This document shows, piece after piece, positions 8,726 to 17,770 of a DNA stretch of 39,276 nucleotides; positions within the stretch are counted from its first letter, which is position 1, and each line of letters opens with the position of its first letter. The translations under genes and the position numbers were made by a program. The DNA lies in assembly GCA_015493745.1 (NCBI GenBank), contig WGCN01000210.1:1-39276 (forward strand). The letters run 5' to 3'. The DNA comes from Calditrichales bacterium. GTDB lineage: Bacteria; Calditrichota; Calditrichia; Calditrichales; J004. The notes under the pieces are model-generated. The model was not told the origin of the DNA and did no database searches. It was given only the letters and a program-made list of their open reading frames with translations.

Positions 8726-9769
8726 TTAATTTTGATCGTCCGGGACTTCCTGGCTCTCGTTTTCCCCGGCGATCTCGCCCAAACCCATATGCGGCTTTAG
8801 CTCTTCCAGAATGGCTTCCTTGATATCTTCATTTTCCTTAAGAAAGCGTTTAACATTTTCCCGTCCCTGTCCCAGACGGGTCTCTTTATAGGAAAACCAC
8901 GTGCCGGCCTTGTCCACCACCCGGTGAATCACCGCCTGGTCGAGAATGTCGCCGGCCTGGGAAATGCCTTCGGAATACATAATATCAAACTCGCATACGC
9001 GGAAAGGCGGGGCCATTTTGTTCTTGACCACCTTCACCTTGGTGCGGTTGCCCATCACCTCGTTATTTTCCTTGATGGTGGCAATGCGGCGGATGTCCAT
9101 GCGAATAGAGGTGTAAAATTTCAGTGCCCGCCCGCCGGTGGTCGTTTCCGGATTGCCGAACATGACGCCGATTTTTTCCCGCACCTGATTGATGAAAATA
9201 ACGGCCGTGTTGGATTTACTCACCGTGCCGGTCAGCTTGCGCAACGCCTGGGACATCAGGCGGGCCTGCAGCCCCATGTGCGAATCGCCCATCTCGCCTT
9301 CAATCTCGGCCTTGGGAACCAGCGCGGCCACGGAGTCGATAACGACAATATCCAGGGCGCCGCTGCGTACCAGTGTTTCCACGATTTCCAAAGCCTGTTC
9401 ACCGTTGTCGGGCTGGCTGACCAGCAGGTTGGCCGTATCCACTCCCAGCTTTTTGGCATAGGTGGGATCCAGGGCATGCTCGGCATCCACAAAAGCGGCC
9501 AGGCCCCCCGTTTTTTGCGCTTCGGCCACGCAATGCAGGGCCAGGGTGGTTTTCCCCGAGGATTCCGGTCCGTAAATTTCGGTAATGCGCCCGCGGGGGA
9601 TACCCCCGATGCCCAGCGCGGCATCCAGGGATATGGAGCCGGTAGAGATAACATTGGCCTCCACCTTGATGCGATCGCCCAGTTTCATGATTGAACCTTT
9701 GCCAAATTGCCGCTCTATTTGGGTGACCGCCAGGTCGGCTGCCTTGTTTTTGTCGATTTTTGGATCCAT
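8726..9769 (-). CDS. recA: Recombinase RecA
   Basis: ATP-dependent strand-exchange protein that also triggers LexA-type self-cleavage. It has 347 residues, the standard length. Visible are Walker [10 protein letters not shown] (about 66-74), the [21 protein letters not shown] stretch around Walker B and loop L1, the [22 protein letters not shown] region of loop L2, and an acidic C-terminal tail. The ATG at 9769 has a GGAG ribosome site eight bases upstream. A perfect 16-bp palindrome lies about 45 bases before the start and overlaps the thpR stop, so recA may have its own regulated promoter inside the longer operon. Confidence 0.98.
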   Translation of the reverse strand: MDPKIDKNKAADLAVTQIERQFGKGSIMKLGDRIKVEANVISTGSISLDAALGIGGIPRGRITEIYGPESSGKTTLALHCVAEAQKTGGLAAFVDAEHALDPTYAKKLGVDTANLLVSQPDNGEQALEIVETLVRSGALDIVVIDSVAALVPKAEIEGEMGDSHMGLQARLMSQALRKLTGTVSKSNTAVIFINQVREKIGVMFGNPETTTGGRALKFYTSIRMDIRRIATIKENNEVMGNRTKVKVVKNKMAPPFRVCEFDIMYSEGISQAGDILDQAVIHRVVDKAGTWFSYKETRLGQGRENVKRFLKENEDIKEAILEELKPHMGLGEIAGENESQEVPDDQN

Positions 9770-9814
9770 GATATTACTCCGGAAATGGTGATTGATCGTT
9801 AACAGGAGAAACCT

Positions 9815-9830
9815 AACGAACTATTTCGTT
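9815..9830. promoter_or_regulatory. Perfect palindrome upstream of recA, candidate LexA/SOS operator
   Basis: AACGAA (9815-9820), four bases CTAT, then TTCGTT (9825-9830): a perfect 6-4-6 inverted repeat about 45 bases before the recA ATG. It resembles but does not equal the Gram-positive LexA box (CGAAC-N4-GTTCG). On the minus strand it falls between a possible -35 TTGCCT and a weak -10 TAGGTT spaced 17 bases apart, where a repressor site would be expected. LexA binding is inferred. Confidence 0.5.
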
Positions 9831-10411
9831 TCAGGCAAGAAAAAAGTGTGTACAACCGTATACTTTGCTCCGCCGGCCGAGAGATCGCTTTTTACCAGAT
9901 GAAAGCTATCGACCCTTTGCTGCCAGGGAGCGGGCTGCCCGCCCGCGGGCAGGGCGTCATGTGCTTTAAAGCGGCGGCCCATGCGCGCCAGGGTGATGTG
10001 CGGATGAAAGGCGGTTGCCGAAGCGCCGCTTACCACTTCCCGGCAGGCATGGCCTATCTCCCCGGCCAGCTCCCGTAGGGGCCCGCTTTCCCTTAGGGCC
10101 AGGTAAAAGACCCGCGCCCTTTTTCTGTTTGGGAAGTAGGCATAACTTGCGGGGGCAATGTCAAACGGCCGCTGCCGGTCAGCCAGTTGTTCCAGTCCGG
10201 GGATAAGTTCCCGCCGCTGTTCATTGGTCACCTCCCCCAAAAAGAGCAGGGTGAGATGCAGGTGGGAAGCGGGTATCCAGCGCAACCCCGGCAAAGGGTA
10301 CCGGCGGGCCAGGGCCGCCGTCTCTTTTTCCAGTCGGGAAACGATCTCCGGCCGCGGATACAGGGCCAAAAACAGACGTTCGCTTTTTACACCTCCGCCG
10401 TCCATGATCAT
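9821..10411 (-). CDS. thpR: RNA 2',3'-cyclic 3'-phosphodiesterase (2H/LigT family)
   Basis: Member of the 2H phosphoesterase superfamily, which opens 2',3'-cyclic phosphates at RNA ends. Both catalytic His-x-Thr signatures are present: HLTLLFLG near residue 51 and HITLARMG near residue 137 of the 196-residue protein, matching the family's usual length of about 180-200. The start ATG overlaps the cinA stop as ATGA, so translation is probably coupled. A slightly later GTG or ATG would also keep the conserved core (RLFLALYP). The stop codon lies inside the palindrome that precedes recA. Confidence 0.9.
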   Translation of the reverse strand: MIMDGGGVKSERLFLALYPRPEIVSRLEKETAALARRYPLPGLRWIPASHLHLTLLFLGEVTNEQRRELIPGLEQLADRQRPFDIAPASYAYFPNRKRARVFYLALRESGPLRELAGEIGHACREVVSGASATAFHPHITLARMGRRFKAHDALPAGGQPAPWQQRVDSFHLVKSDLSAGGAKYTVVHTFFLPETK

Positions 10412-11667
10412 CCCTGCCCGTGCTCCCTGAGCAGGCGGCGCAACATTTCCAGTCCGCTCATGGCTCCGCGCAACTTGTTCAGGCGGCGGTTGTTGGCCCC
10501 GAAACGGAATTCACGAACCGCTTCATGATCCTTATAGCGGGCGGCAATGTAGCTCAGCCCCACCGGTTTTTCCGGTGTGGCGCCTCCCGGTCCGGCGATA
10601 CCGGTGGTGGCGATGGCGCAATCGCTGCCGAACCGCTTCTGAACGCCGCGTACCATTTCCAGAACCGTCTGTTCACTAACGGCGCCATGGTTGCGTAACG
10701 TGGCTTCATCAACCCCTAAAAGTTCTGTCTTGGCCTCGTTGGCGTAAGCGGTTATTCCGCCGAGAAAAACCCGTGAACAGCCGGGTACATCGGTGAGCTG
10801 GTCTCCGATAAGTCCGCCGGTGAAACTTTCGGCCACGCTCAGGCTCAGCCGGTGCCGGGCAAGCTGTTCCAACAGCACGTCATGCAGTTCCCGCTCCTGG
10901 TCGGTATAGATATATTTATCCAGTTTCCGGCGTATCCGGGCGATGAACTCCAGCCACCGTCCGATCTCTGCGGCGTCGCCGCCGGCCAGGGTAAAGCGCA
11001 GGTCGACGCCCGTTTGTTTAGGTAAAAAGGAGAGGGCATAATGCGCATGGCTGTCCACAATATCCCTGACCATCTCATACAGGCGGGATTCGGCGATGCC
11101 GGTGGTGCGCAACAGGCGGGTGTGAATTTCCGGCAGCTCAAGGTGTGCCTTCAGCCAGGGGATGAAGCCTTCGGTCAGCATGGCCTTCATCTCCGAAGGT
11201 ACGCCAGGGAAGAAACCGAACACCCGGTTGTCCCGGCGCATAATCAGCCCCGAGGCGGTGCCGATGGGGTTGGCGATAATTTCCGCTCCTTTGGGAGCCA
11301 GCACCTGATCGAGGTTGAGCCCGGTCATTTTTCGGCGGCGGTGTTCAAAGAAGTGTTTCAGATTGGCCGTGGCCTGTTCATTTTTCTCCAGGGGCGCATC
11401 GAAAAAATCGGCGATGCATGTTTTGGTGATGTCATCGGGCGTGGGGCCCAGCCCGCCGGTGGTGACGATAATCCGCGCCCGGCCGGCGGCATATGTCCAG
11501 GCCTGTTTTATGGCCGCGGGTTCATCGGCAATGGTGGTAACCCACTTGACGGCAATACCGCATTCCCGCAAACGGTTGGAAATAAAAGTGGCATTGGTGT
11601 TGACCGTGTATCCGGCCAGCACTTCGTTGCCTATGGTGATGATTTCCGCATAAAGTTTTTCCATCAT
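10408..11667 (-). CDS. cinA: CinA: competence/damage-inducible protein with NMN amidohydrolase domain
   Basis: A 419-residue full-length CinA. The N-terminal MoCF/COG1058 domain (about 1-170; EIITIGNEVLAGYTVNTN and TTGGLGPTPDD) is linked to ADP-ribose pyrophosphatase activity in characterised members. The C-terminal PncC-like domain (about 260-415) deamidates nicotinamide mononucleotide, recycling NAD. The catalytic serine is S281 in AESFTGG; most relatives have Cys after this Ser, here Phe. Other conserved parts are GGITAYANEAK and ATTGIAGPGG. It overlaps pgpA by ATGA and thpR by ATGA, and precedes recA, an arrangement known from many bacteria in which cinA and recA share a transcript. A GGAG ribosome site lies about six bases upstream. 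Confidence 0.94.
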   Translation of the reverse strand: MMEKLYAEIITIGNEVLAGYTVNTNATFISNRLRECGIAVKWVTTIADEPAAIKQAWTYAAGRARIIVTTGGLGPTPDDITKTCIADFFDAPLEKNEQATANLKHFFEHRRRKMTGLNLDQVLAPKGAEIIANPIGTASGLIMRRDNRVFGFFPGVPSEMKAMLTEGFIPWLKAHLELPEIHTRLLRTTGIAESRLYEMVRDIVDSHAHYALSFLPKQTGVDLRFTLAGGDAAEIGRWLEFIARIRRKLDKYIYTDQERELHDVLLEQLARHRLSLSVAESFTGGLIGDQLTDVPGCSRVFLGGITAYANEAKTELLGVDEATLRNHGAVSEQTVLEMVRGVQKRFGSDCAIATTGIAGPGGATPEKPVGLSYIAARYKDHEAVREFRFGANNRRLNKLRGAMSGLEMLRRLLREHGQG

Positions 11668-12143
11668 AAAACTCCGAAATAATGAAAAACCGCCAGTATG
11701 ACGGCGCTATAAAGCCCGGCCAGCAGATCATCGAGCACGACTCCCGGACCGCCGGGTATTTTTTGCACATCGTTGATGGCAAAGGGTTTAATGATGTCAA
11801 ACAGCCGGAAGAGCACAAAACCGGCTGCCAGCAGGGGCAGACTCCAGCCCCCGGTAAAAATAAAGGTCATCAGTTGTCCGGCCACCTCATCCAGCGTGAT
11901 CTCGGAGGGATCCTTACCCCGCCGTTCTTCGATAAGCGGCGTCAGGGTCATGCCCAAAAAGGAGGTAAGGATAAGCAGCATCAGTAAAACCGTTTTATCC
12001 GGCATGGCCCAAAACAAAGCGGCCACGGTCGCCAGCGAGGTAACCGTTCCGGGGAAAAAAGGAAAGAACCCCAGGCCTCCGGCGGAGGTCAGCAGACGCG
12101 CGCCCCAAAAAGCCGGGGCGGAATACTTTAAGGATTCAGCCAT
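11664..12143 (-). CDS. pgpA: Phosphatidylglycerophosphatase A
   Basis: Integral membrane phosphatase that converts phosphatidylglycerol phosphate to phosphatidylglycerol, the step after PgsA. The 159-residue product has the family signatures FFPGTVTSLA near residue 30, the metal-site segment ITLDEVAGQ near residue 82, and RLFDIIKPF near residue 114, with about four hydrophobic segments. The start ATG lies 16 bases inside the end of pgsA and the stop overlaps cinA, so the three are translationally linked. Having the synthase and phosphatase side by side supports both assignments. Confidence 0.9.
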   Translation of the reverse strand: MAESLKYSAPAFWGARLLTSAGGLGFFPFFPGTVTSLATVAALFWAMPDKTVLLMLLILTSFLGMTLTPLIEERRGKDPSEITLDEVAGQLMTFIFTGGWSLPLLAAGFVLFRLFDIIKPFAINDVQKIPGGPGVVLDDLLAGLYSAVILAVFHYFGVL

Positions 12144-12736
12144 TTGCGGGTAATCCGTTTGAATATTTCATTTATGTGTGTCCGGTTGTATATCAGATAG
12201 TGGACTCCGCTGAGGGTGGTCAGCAAGGTGACGAGCAGGGCGGCCAGAGTACTGAGCCTGTACCAGTCGTCCGCGGTGTGTGTCAGACGTATATCCGGTG
12301 CTCCGGGCCAGGCCAGGTACAGGATCATGGACATGACAAAACCCATCTGGGCAAAGGTTTTCCATTTGGCCAGGGTACTGGTGATGATGGGCTTGCCGTT
12401 GTGCAGGGCATAGATGCGCAGGGTGGTCACCACCACATCACGAATGATAATGGTAAAAACAATCCAGTAAAAAACATAACCTTGCATGGCCAGGAGATAC
12501 AGGGCGCTGGAAATAAGAATCTTATCGGCAACGGGATCCAGAAACTGCCCCAGACGGGTGGTCATATTCATCTTCCGCGCCAGGTAGCCGTCATACCAGT
12601 CGGTCAGGGAAGCCAGGAAAAAGAGCACAGCCGCATATATTTTTCCGTTTTCCCGGTCAAGGAGAAACAGATAGATGAAGACAGGCGTCAACAGTATGCG
12701 TATGATGGTTAATATATTCGGAAAATTGAAATACAT
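12128..12736 (-). CDS. pgsA: CDP-diacylglycerol-glycerol-3-phosphate 3-phosphatidyltransferase
   Basis: Membrane enzyme that makes phosphatidylglycerol phosphate from CDP-diacylglycerol and glycerol 3-phosphate. The CDP-alcohol phosphotransferase signature is complete: DGYLARKMNMTTRLGQFLD followed by PVADK (about residues 48-72), giving the DG..AR........G...D...D pattern. The 202-residue length and N-terminal start FPNILTIIRILLTPVF are typical. It is the first gene of the pgsA-pgpA-cinA-thpR-recA-recX series. No strong Shine-Dalgarno sequence is visible before the ATG; a palindrome lies 31 bases upstream. PgsA and the related cardiolipin synthases share this fold, but the neighbour pgpA favours PgsA. 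Confidence 0.92.
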   Translation of the reverse strand: MYFNFPNILTIIRILLTPVFIYLFLLDRENGKIYAAVLFFLASLTDWYDGYLARKMNMTTRLGQFLDPVADKILISSALYLLAMQGYVFYWIVFTIIIRDVVVTTLRIYALHNGKPIITSTLAKWKTFAQMGFVMSMILYLAWPGAPDIRLTHTADDWYRLSTLAALLVTLLTTLSGVHYLIYNRTHINEIFKRITRKWLNP

Positions 12737-12766
12737 AAAGTTGCTATCGATATCGAAATGGATGAA

Positions 12767-12793
12767 TTATTGACCGGAGATTCCGGATAATAA
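12767..12793. promoter_or_regulatory. 27-bp inverted repeat upstream of pgsA
   Basis: CCGGA (12774-12778) and TCCGG (12782-12786) pair around GAT; after one A-A mismatch the pairing continues with TTATTG against TAATAA (one G-T pair). The 27-bp symmetry lies 31 bases before the pgsA start and could be an operator or a 5' leader hairpin. No known family consensus was recognised. Confidence 0.4.
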
Positions 12794-12991
12794 CGTTCAC
12801 AAAAAGCCGAAAGGCTAATTTGCATAATTCTCCTGTTATTTTCCACTCAAGATTCAGACGGACAAGGTTTGAAAATTTAAGCCAGGCGGCCGGAAAAACC
12901 TGTTTATATATAAATAAGGTGTGGGAAATAGACGGTGCCGCAAAGAGTAAAAACAAAAAAAATGGCTTAAGATGATCTGGAAAAGGATTTG

Positions 12992-13033
12992 TTACAAAAT
13001 GATTATGCCAAGTTATGTCAATTTATTTTGTAA
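12992..13033. promoter_or_regulatory. Widely spaced 9-bp inverted repeat upstream of nqrA
   Basis: TTACAAAAT (12992-13000) and ATTTTGTAA (13025-13033) are perfect reverse complements separated by 24 bases, about 110 bases before nqrA. The centre-to-centre distance of 33 bases is close to three helical turns, so two half-sites on the same DNA face are possible. The sequence is AT-rich, so chance is not excluded. Confidence 0.35.
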
Positions 13034-13143
13034 TAATAAATTCTATGATTAAATTTGCAACTTATGTGAAATTAATCTTTTGCATTTGCTCGTCGAAAGT
13101 GGTTGGTTAAAATTTTATACATACAAAGCACAGGATAAATCAA

Positions 13144-14508
13144 ATGTCTGATTTTAAGTTGAAAAAAGGATTTGATATTAGGCTTGTGGGAGAAGCGGAG
13201 AAGCGCATCGTTGAACTGCCCGCTCCCAAAATGGTGGCTCTGAAACCCCAGGATTTCAGAGGGCTGAAGGCAAAGTTGGAGGTGCATGAGGGAGATACCG
13301 TAAAACAGGGTACTCCGTTATTTTATGCCAAATCCAACGAGAATATCAAATTTGTTTCCCCTGTCAGCGGAACGGTTAAAGCCATCAAAAGAGGCGAACG
13401 CCGGGCCCTGATGGAAATCATCGTGGAAAACGATGGCCAGAACAACAGTGAGAAGGTGGATGTTCCTGGACGGGAGGGTATAAAAACCGCCGGACGGGAA
13501 AAACTGCAGGCCGTGATGATGCAGGGCGGGGTTTGGCCTTTCATTATCCGTCGACCTTTCAGCAAGATCGCTCTGGCCGGGGATACCCCGCGCGATATTT
13601 TTATCTCCGGCATGGATACGGGTCCTTTGGCCCCGGATATGGCGCTGGTGATGGAAGGTCTGGAAGATGACTTCCAGGCCGGTATCGATGCCCTGGCACA
13701 AATGACCGAAGGCAAGGTCTATCTGGGGATTGATTCCCGGGCCAAAAGCGCCGTACCCGCTTTCAACCAGGCCACGGGTGTGGAAAAGAATTATTTCAGC
13801 GGCCCCCATCCGGCGGGCAATGTGGGCGTTCACGTTCACCATGTTAAACCGTTAAAAAGCGGTGAGGTGGTCTGGACGGTGAAGCCATACGGCGTGGCCA
13901 TGATCGGACGTTTTTTGAAAACAGGCCTCTTCCCGCAGGAGCGTGTTGTCGCCGTGGCCGGAAGCTCCGTAAAAGAGCCGGTCTATTATAAAACCATCAC
14001 CGGGGTTTCCCTGGAAGATCTGTTTGCTCAAAACGGGATAACGGATGAAGAGCCCCGTTATATCTCCGGTAACGTACTGACCGGAACTCGCGTGCTGAAA
14101 AGCGGTTTTGTCGGTTTTTATGACAATCTGGTTTCGGTGATACCGGAAGGGCCGAAGGAACGCAAGCTGTTGGGCTGGTACCTGCCGGGTTTTAAGGAAC
14201 TCAGTCACTCCCGCACCTTTATGTCCCGCTGGTTCCCTTCCAGGGCTTACAAGGTAAATACCCTGTTGCATGGGGCCGACCGGGCTTTCGTCATGTCCGG
14301 GGACTATGAGTCCGTTCTGCCGATGGATATCTATCCGGTATTTCTGGTCAAAAGTATCCTGGCCAATGACTTCGAAGAGATGGAAGGTCTGGGGCTTATG
14401 GAACTGGACGAGGAAGATGTGGCTTTGTGCAGTTACATATGTCCTTCCAAATATGATTTCGGCGGCATTATCCGGCAAGGGCTGGATATCGTTGAAAAAG
14501 AAGGTTAA
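13144..14508 (+). CDS. nqrA: Na+-translocating NADH:quinone reductase subunit A
   Basis: Peripheral cytoplasmic subunit of the sodium-pumping NADH:ubiquinone oxidoreductase. At 454 residues it matches the family (about 445). The N-terminal part reads FDIRLVGEAEKRI then ALKPQDFRGLKAKLEVHEGD and VSGTVKAIKRGERR, the barrel-sandwich arrangement shared by NqrA and RnfC. The C-terminal CSYICPSKYDFGGIIRQGLD is the conserved end segment, lacking the full Cys motifs of RnfC, as expected for NqrA. First gene of the nqrABCDEF operon; an AGGA ribosome site precedes the ATG. Together with nqrF this identifies NQR rather than the related RNF complex. Confidence 0.96.
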   Translation: MSDFKLKKGFDIRLVGEAEKRIVELPAPKMVALKPQDFRGLKAKLEVHEGDTVKQGTPLFYAKSNENIKFVSPVSGTVKAIKRGERRALMEIIVENDGQNNSEKVDVPGREGIKTAGREKLQAVMMQGGVWPFIIRRPFSKIALAGDTPRDIFISGMDTGPLAPDMALVMEGLEDDFQAGIDALAQMTEGKVYLGIDSRAKSAVPAFNQATGVEKNYFSGPHPAGNVGVHVHHVKPLKSGEVVWTVKPYGVAMIGRFLKTGLFPQERVVAVAGSSVKEPVYYKTITGVSLEDLFAQNGITDEEPRYISGNVLTGTRVLKSGFVGFYDNLVSVIPEGPKERKLLGWYLPGFKELSHSRTFMSRWFPSRAYKVNTLLHGADRAFVMSGDYESVLPMDIYPVFLVKSILANDFEEMEGLGLMELDEEDVALCSYICPSKYDFGGIIRQGLDIVEKEG

Positions 14509-14564
14509 CAGCCATTTTTGTGTTAAATAGATTGTAGGTTCCATAATTAAAAAGGAATGGTACA

Positions 14565-15746
14565 TTGAATTTTATAGAAAAAATAATGGAAAAACAGCGA
14601 CCGCTTTTTGAAAAAGGCGGGAAGTTGGAGCGCTTCTATCCGATGTTCGAAGCCGGCGAAACCATTTTGCTGTGGACGAATGAACGGACGAAAAAAGGGC
14701 CTCATATTCGTGACGGCCTGGACACCAAGCGGTTTATGATGACCGTGGTTGTGGCTTTGCTGCCGGTATTGATCTTTAGTATGTATAATGTTGGTCTGCA
14801 ACATTTTAAAGCCATCGGGCAAACGGCAACTTTTATGGATGCTTTTTCCTTTGGCGCCTGGAAAGTGCTGCCGCTGGTGTTGATCAGTTATGCCGTGGGC
14901 GGTTTGTGGGAAGTTTTATTTGCGGTTGTGCGCAAGCATGAAGTCAATGAAGGCTTTCTGGTAACCGGTCTGCTTTTTCCGCTGACCCTGCCGGCCACCA
15001 TGCCCCTGTGGCAGGCCGCTATCGGTATTACCTTTGGCGTGGTTATCGGTAAAGAGGTGTTCGGCGGCACGGGGATGAATATTCTCAACCCGGCACTTAC
15101 CGGTCGTGCTTTCCTGTTCTTTGCCTATCCGGGCCGCATCTCCGGTGATCAGGTGTGGACCGCTTTCCACAGTTCCACCGACAAGCTGGTGGATGGTTTT
15201 TCGGGGGCGACCCCCCTGTTGGTGGCTTCCAACGCCACCGGTGAAACGGCTACTCATGCCCTGACGACACACGGCTTTTCCTTTATGGATATGTTTTACG
15301 GCTTTATTCCGGGCAGTCTGGGGGAAACATCAACATTGATGATCCTGATTGGAGCGGCGATCCTGATCATAACCGGAGTGGGCAGTTGGCGTATCATACT
15401 CTCCACATTTTTAGGCGGATTATTTATGGGCTGGCTCTTCAATGTTTTGGCCGGGCCGGAAAATTCGCCGATTATGTCCCTGCCTTCGTATTATCACCTG
15501 GTCATGGGTGGATTTGCTCTGGGGGCGGTCTTTATGGCCACCGATCCGGTATCCGCCGCGCAGACCAGCAAAGGGAAGTGGATTTACGGTTTTCTGACCG
15601 GTCTGTTGGCCGTACTTATTCGTACCGTTAACCCCGCTTATCCCGAAGGGATGATGCTGGCCATCTTGTTTATGAACGTTTTCGCGCCCCTTATCGACTA
15701 TTACGTGGTACGGGCCAATATTAAAAGGAGGTTAAGTCGTGCATAG
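14565..15746 (+). CDS. nqrB: Na+-translocating NADH:quinone reductase subunit B
   Basis: Large membrane subunit that carries FMN and riboflavin and forms much of the sodium path. The 393-residue protein has about ten hydrophobic segments. The covalent-flavin motif SGATPLL is present with T216 as the flavin-bearing threonine (equivalent to T236 of Vibrio NqrB). TTG at 14565 is chosen as start because it gives the N-terminus that aligns with known NqrB (amphipathic helix, GGKLERF, then KGPHIRD) and lies behind AAGGA; an ATG at 14586 would cut off part of that helix. Follows nqrA after 56 bases and overlaps nqrC by eight bases. Confidence 0.95.
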   Translation: MNFIEKIMEKQRPLFEKGGKLERFYPMFEAGETILLWTNERTKKGPHIRDGLDTKRFMMTVVVALLPVLIFSMYNVGLQHFKAIGQTATFMDAFSFGAWKVLPLVLISYAVGGLWEVLFAVVRKHEVNEGFLVTGLLFPLTLPATMPLWQAAIGITFGVVIGKEVFGGTGMNILNPALTGRAFLFFAYPGRISGDQVWTAFHSSTDKLVDGFSGATPLLVASNATGETATHALTTHGFSFMDMFYGFIPGSLGETSTLMILIGAAILIITGVGSWRIILSTFLGGLFMGWLFNVLAGPENSPIMSLPSYYHLVMGGFALGAVFMATDPVSAAQTSKGKWIYGFLTGLLAVLIRTVNPAYPEGMMLAILFMNVFAPLIDYYVVRANIKRRLSRA

Positions 15747-16470
15747 TAACGCTCAAACCTTTCGTTTTGCGCTGATCATCACCCTGGTGTGCAGCATCCT
15801 GCTGGCGGCGGCGGCCACCTTGCTTAAACCCCGTCAGGAGGAAAATATCCAGTTGGATATAAAGAAAAATATTCTGAAAAGCGTGGGCTTAGTTGATACG
15901 GAAAAAGATTATTCCCGTGAAGAAATCCTGAATTTGTATCAGCAGAATATTGAGCCCCTGGTGATAAACAGCAATGGGGACATCGTTGAAGGCAAAACGC
16001 CGGAAAGCATCGACCCCAAGGTGGATAAGGATTTATATCCCATCTTTGAAAATAAAAAGGATGGTGAAGTCATGGCCTACATCATTCCCATCTCCGGAAA
16101 GGGGCTGTGGTCCACCATTTACGGATATCTGGCCGTGGAGCCGGATGGCAAAACAATTAAAGGAATCACCTTTTACCAGCATGGTGAAACACCGGGGCTG
16201 GGAGGGGAAATCTCCACCAACTGGTTTCAGAACAACTTTAAGGGAAAATCCTTTGTAGACGCCAATGGCAATTTGGTGAGCATCACCATTGTCAAGGGTA
16301 AGGTAAAGGATAAAATTCCCGCCGATCAACGCTATCACTATGTGGATGGCATCAGCGGCGCTACCCTGACCGGTCGGGGGGTCAACAAGTTCCTGAAAAA
16401 AAATCTGACCACCTATGACGCCTTCTTTAAGAAACTTCGTCAATCCAATAAAGGAGTAATCGATGGCTGA
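15739..16470 (+). CDS. nqrC: Na+-translocating NADH:quinone reductase subunit C
   Basis: Subunit with one N-terminal membrane anchor (about residues 10-28) and a periplasmic FMN-binding domain. The flavin attachment motif SGATLTG has T209 as the FMN-linked threonine, with the upstream GLGGEIST segment typical of FMN-binding domains. The 243-residue length is close to the usual 255. The start is GTG at 15739 behind a perfect AGGAGG, overlapping the end of nqrB by eight bases; its stop lies within nqrD. Maturation needs the flavin transferase ApbE, which is not encoded in this window. Confidence 0.95.
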   Translation: MHSNAQTFRFALIITLVCSILLAAAATLLKPRQEENIQLDIKKNILKSVGLVDTEKDYSREEILNLYQQNIEPLVINSNGDIVEGKTPESIDPKVDKDLYPIFENKKDGEVMAYIIPISGKGLWSTIYGYLAVEPDGKTIKGITFYQHGETPGLGGEISTNWFQNNFKGKSFVDANGNLVSITIVKGKVKDKIPADQRYHYVDGISGATLTGRGVNKFLKKNLTTYDAFFKKLRQSNKGVIDG

Positions 16471-17128
16471 TCAAAGTGTTGCAACACCGGAAAAAAAGAA
16501 GGAAGGTCTTTTTTCCAAAAAAAATATGAAAGTTCTCACCAATCCTTTTAGTGAGAATAACCCGATCACCTTCCAGGTTCTGGGTATTTGTTCGGCATTG
16601 GCCGTCACGGTACAAATGCGTACGGCTTTGGTTATGGCCCTGGCGGTAACCGCCGTGGTCGCTTCGTCCAACGTGATTATCTCCATGATGCGCAAGCAAA
16701 TACCGTCTAAAATCCGCATTATTGTAGAGCTGGCCGTAATCGCCACCCTGGTTATTCTGGTGGATCAGATTTTAAAGGCCTATCTGTTTGATATCAGCAA
16801 GCAGTTGAGTGTTTTTGTCGGCTTGATCATCACCAACTGTATCATCATGGGGCGGGCGGAAGCCTTTGCCCTGCAAAATCCGCCCTGGCCTTCCTTTCTG
16901 GATGGTATCGGTAACGGCCTGGGATACGGCTGGATTTTGATGGCCGTGGCCACCGTGCGTGAAATATTGGGCAGCGGCAGTTTTCTCGGTTTTCGGGTTA
17001 TCCCGGAATCGTTTTACAGCGCCGGTTATGAAAATATGGGATTGATGCTGTTGGCGCCCGGAGCTTTTATTATTCTGGGTTTATTGATTTGGATACAGCG
17101 CACGATCACCAAAACCGTGCATGAATAG
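16463..17128 (+). CDS. nqrD: Na+-translocating NADH:quinone reductase subunit D
   Basis: Six-helix membrane subunit that together with NqrE holds the intramembrane iron/iron-sulfur centre. The conserved cysteines are visible as C43 (GICSALAVT) and C126 ([13 protein letters not shown]). At 221 residues it is about ten longer than Vibrio NqrD, the extra being the charged N-terminus. AGGAG lies just upstream of the ATG and the start overlaps nqrC by eight bases. NqrD resembles RnfE; the surrounding nqrA and nqrF genes settle the assignment. Confidence 0.95.
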   Translation: MADQSVATPEKKKEGLFSKKNMKVLTNPFSENNPITFQVLGICSALAVTVQMRTALVMALAVTAVVASSNVIISMMRKQIPSKIRIIVELAVIATLVILVDQILKAYLFDISKQLSVFVGLIITNCIIMGRAEAFALQNPPWPSFLDGIGNGLGYGWILMAVATVREILGSGSFLGFRVIPESFYSAGYENMGLMLLAPGAFIILGLLIWIQRTITKTVHE

Positions 17129-17140
17129 GGAGTGTCAATC

Positions 17141-17758
17141 ATGTTAGAGCATTATCTAAGTCTGTTTGTAAAATCTGTTTTTGTCGAAAATATTCTTTTG
17201 GCGTTCTTTTTGGGAATGTGCTCCTTTTTGGCCGTTTCCAAGAAAGTGGAAACCTCGGTCGGTTTGGGTATGGCGGTTATTTTTGTAATGACCATCACCA
17301 CACCCGCCAACTGGTTTATTCATGAGTATCTCTTAAAGGATGGGGCCCTGGCCTGGTTATCGGCCAGTTTTGCCACGGTTGACCTGAGCTTTTTGGGTTT
17401 TATCACCTACATCGCGGTTATAGCAGCCATGGTGCAGTTGGTGGAGATGATTCTGGATCGCTATTCCCCCAAACTGTACAGTGCTCTGGGGATATTTTTA
17501 CCCCTGATAGCGGTGAACTGCGCTATCCTGGGGGCCTCGCTGTTTATGGTGGAACGTAACTATAACTTTGGTGAATCGGTTGTTTTTGGTCTCGGTTCGG
17601 GAATCGGCTGGGCCCTGGCCATTGTTGCCATGGCCGCTATCCGTCATAAATTGCGTTATTCCAATATTCCCGCCGGTTTGCGGGGTTTGGGAATTACCAT
17701 GTTGATGACAGGGTTGATGTCCATGGCCTTTATGATCTTTTCAGGTATTCAATTATAA
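17141..17758 (+). CDS. nqrE: Na+-translocating NADH:quinone reductase subunit E
   Basis: Six-helix membrane partner of NqrD, inverted in topology relative to it, contributing the other ligands of the shared iron centre: C27 ([10 protein letters not shown]) and C127 ([12 protein letters not shown]). The ATG at 17141 is preferred over an in-frame GTG at 17132, since it follows GGGAG by eight bases and yields the family's N-terminus ([10 protein letters not shown]). The product has 205 residues. NqrE resembles RnfA, and the operon context decides for NQR. Confidence 0.95.
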   Translation: MLEHYLSLFVKSVFVENILLAFFLGMCSFLAVSKKVETSVGLGMAVIFVMTITTPANWFIHEYLLKDGALAWLSASFATVDLSFLGFITYIAVIAAMVQLVEMILDRYSPKLYSALGIFLPLIAVNCAILGASLFMVERNYNFGESVVFGLGSGIGWALAIVAMAAIRHKLRYSNIPAGLRGLGITMLMTGLMSMAFMIFSGIQL

Positions 17759-17770
17759 TCGGAGTATAAC

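Larger units (their letters stand above)
12737..13143. other. Divergent control region between pgsA and nqrA
   Basis: About 400 AT-rich bases between two divergent operons, so both promoters should lie here. A 70-codon minus-strand frame (12744-12956) has no recognisable content and I treat it as chance. Two inverted repeats are visible (12767-12793 and 12992-13033). A possible nqr promoter is TTGCTC, 16 bases, TAAAAT around 13088-13115. Confidence 0.5.

Noticed and set aside
12744-12956. 70-codon minus-strand frame upstream of pgsA
   Set aside because: AT-rich, no recognisable motif, no ribosome site, and it lies in the divergent promoter region; probably chance.
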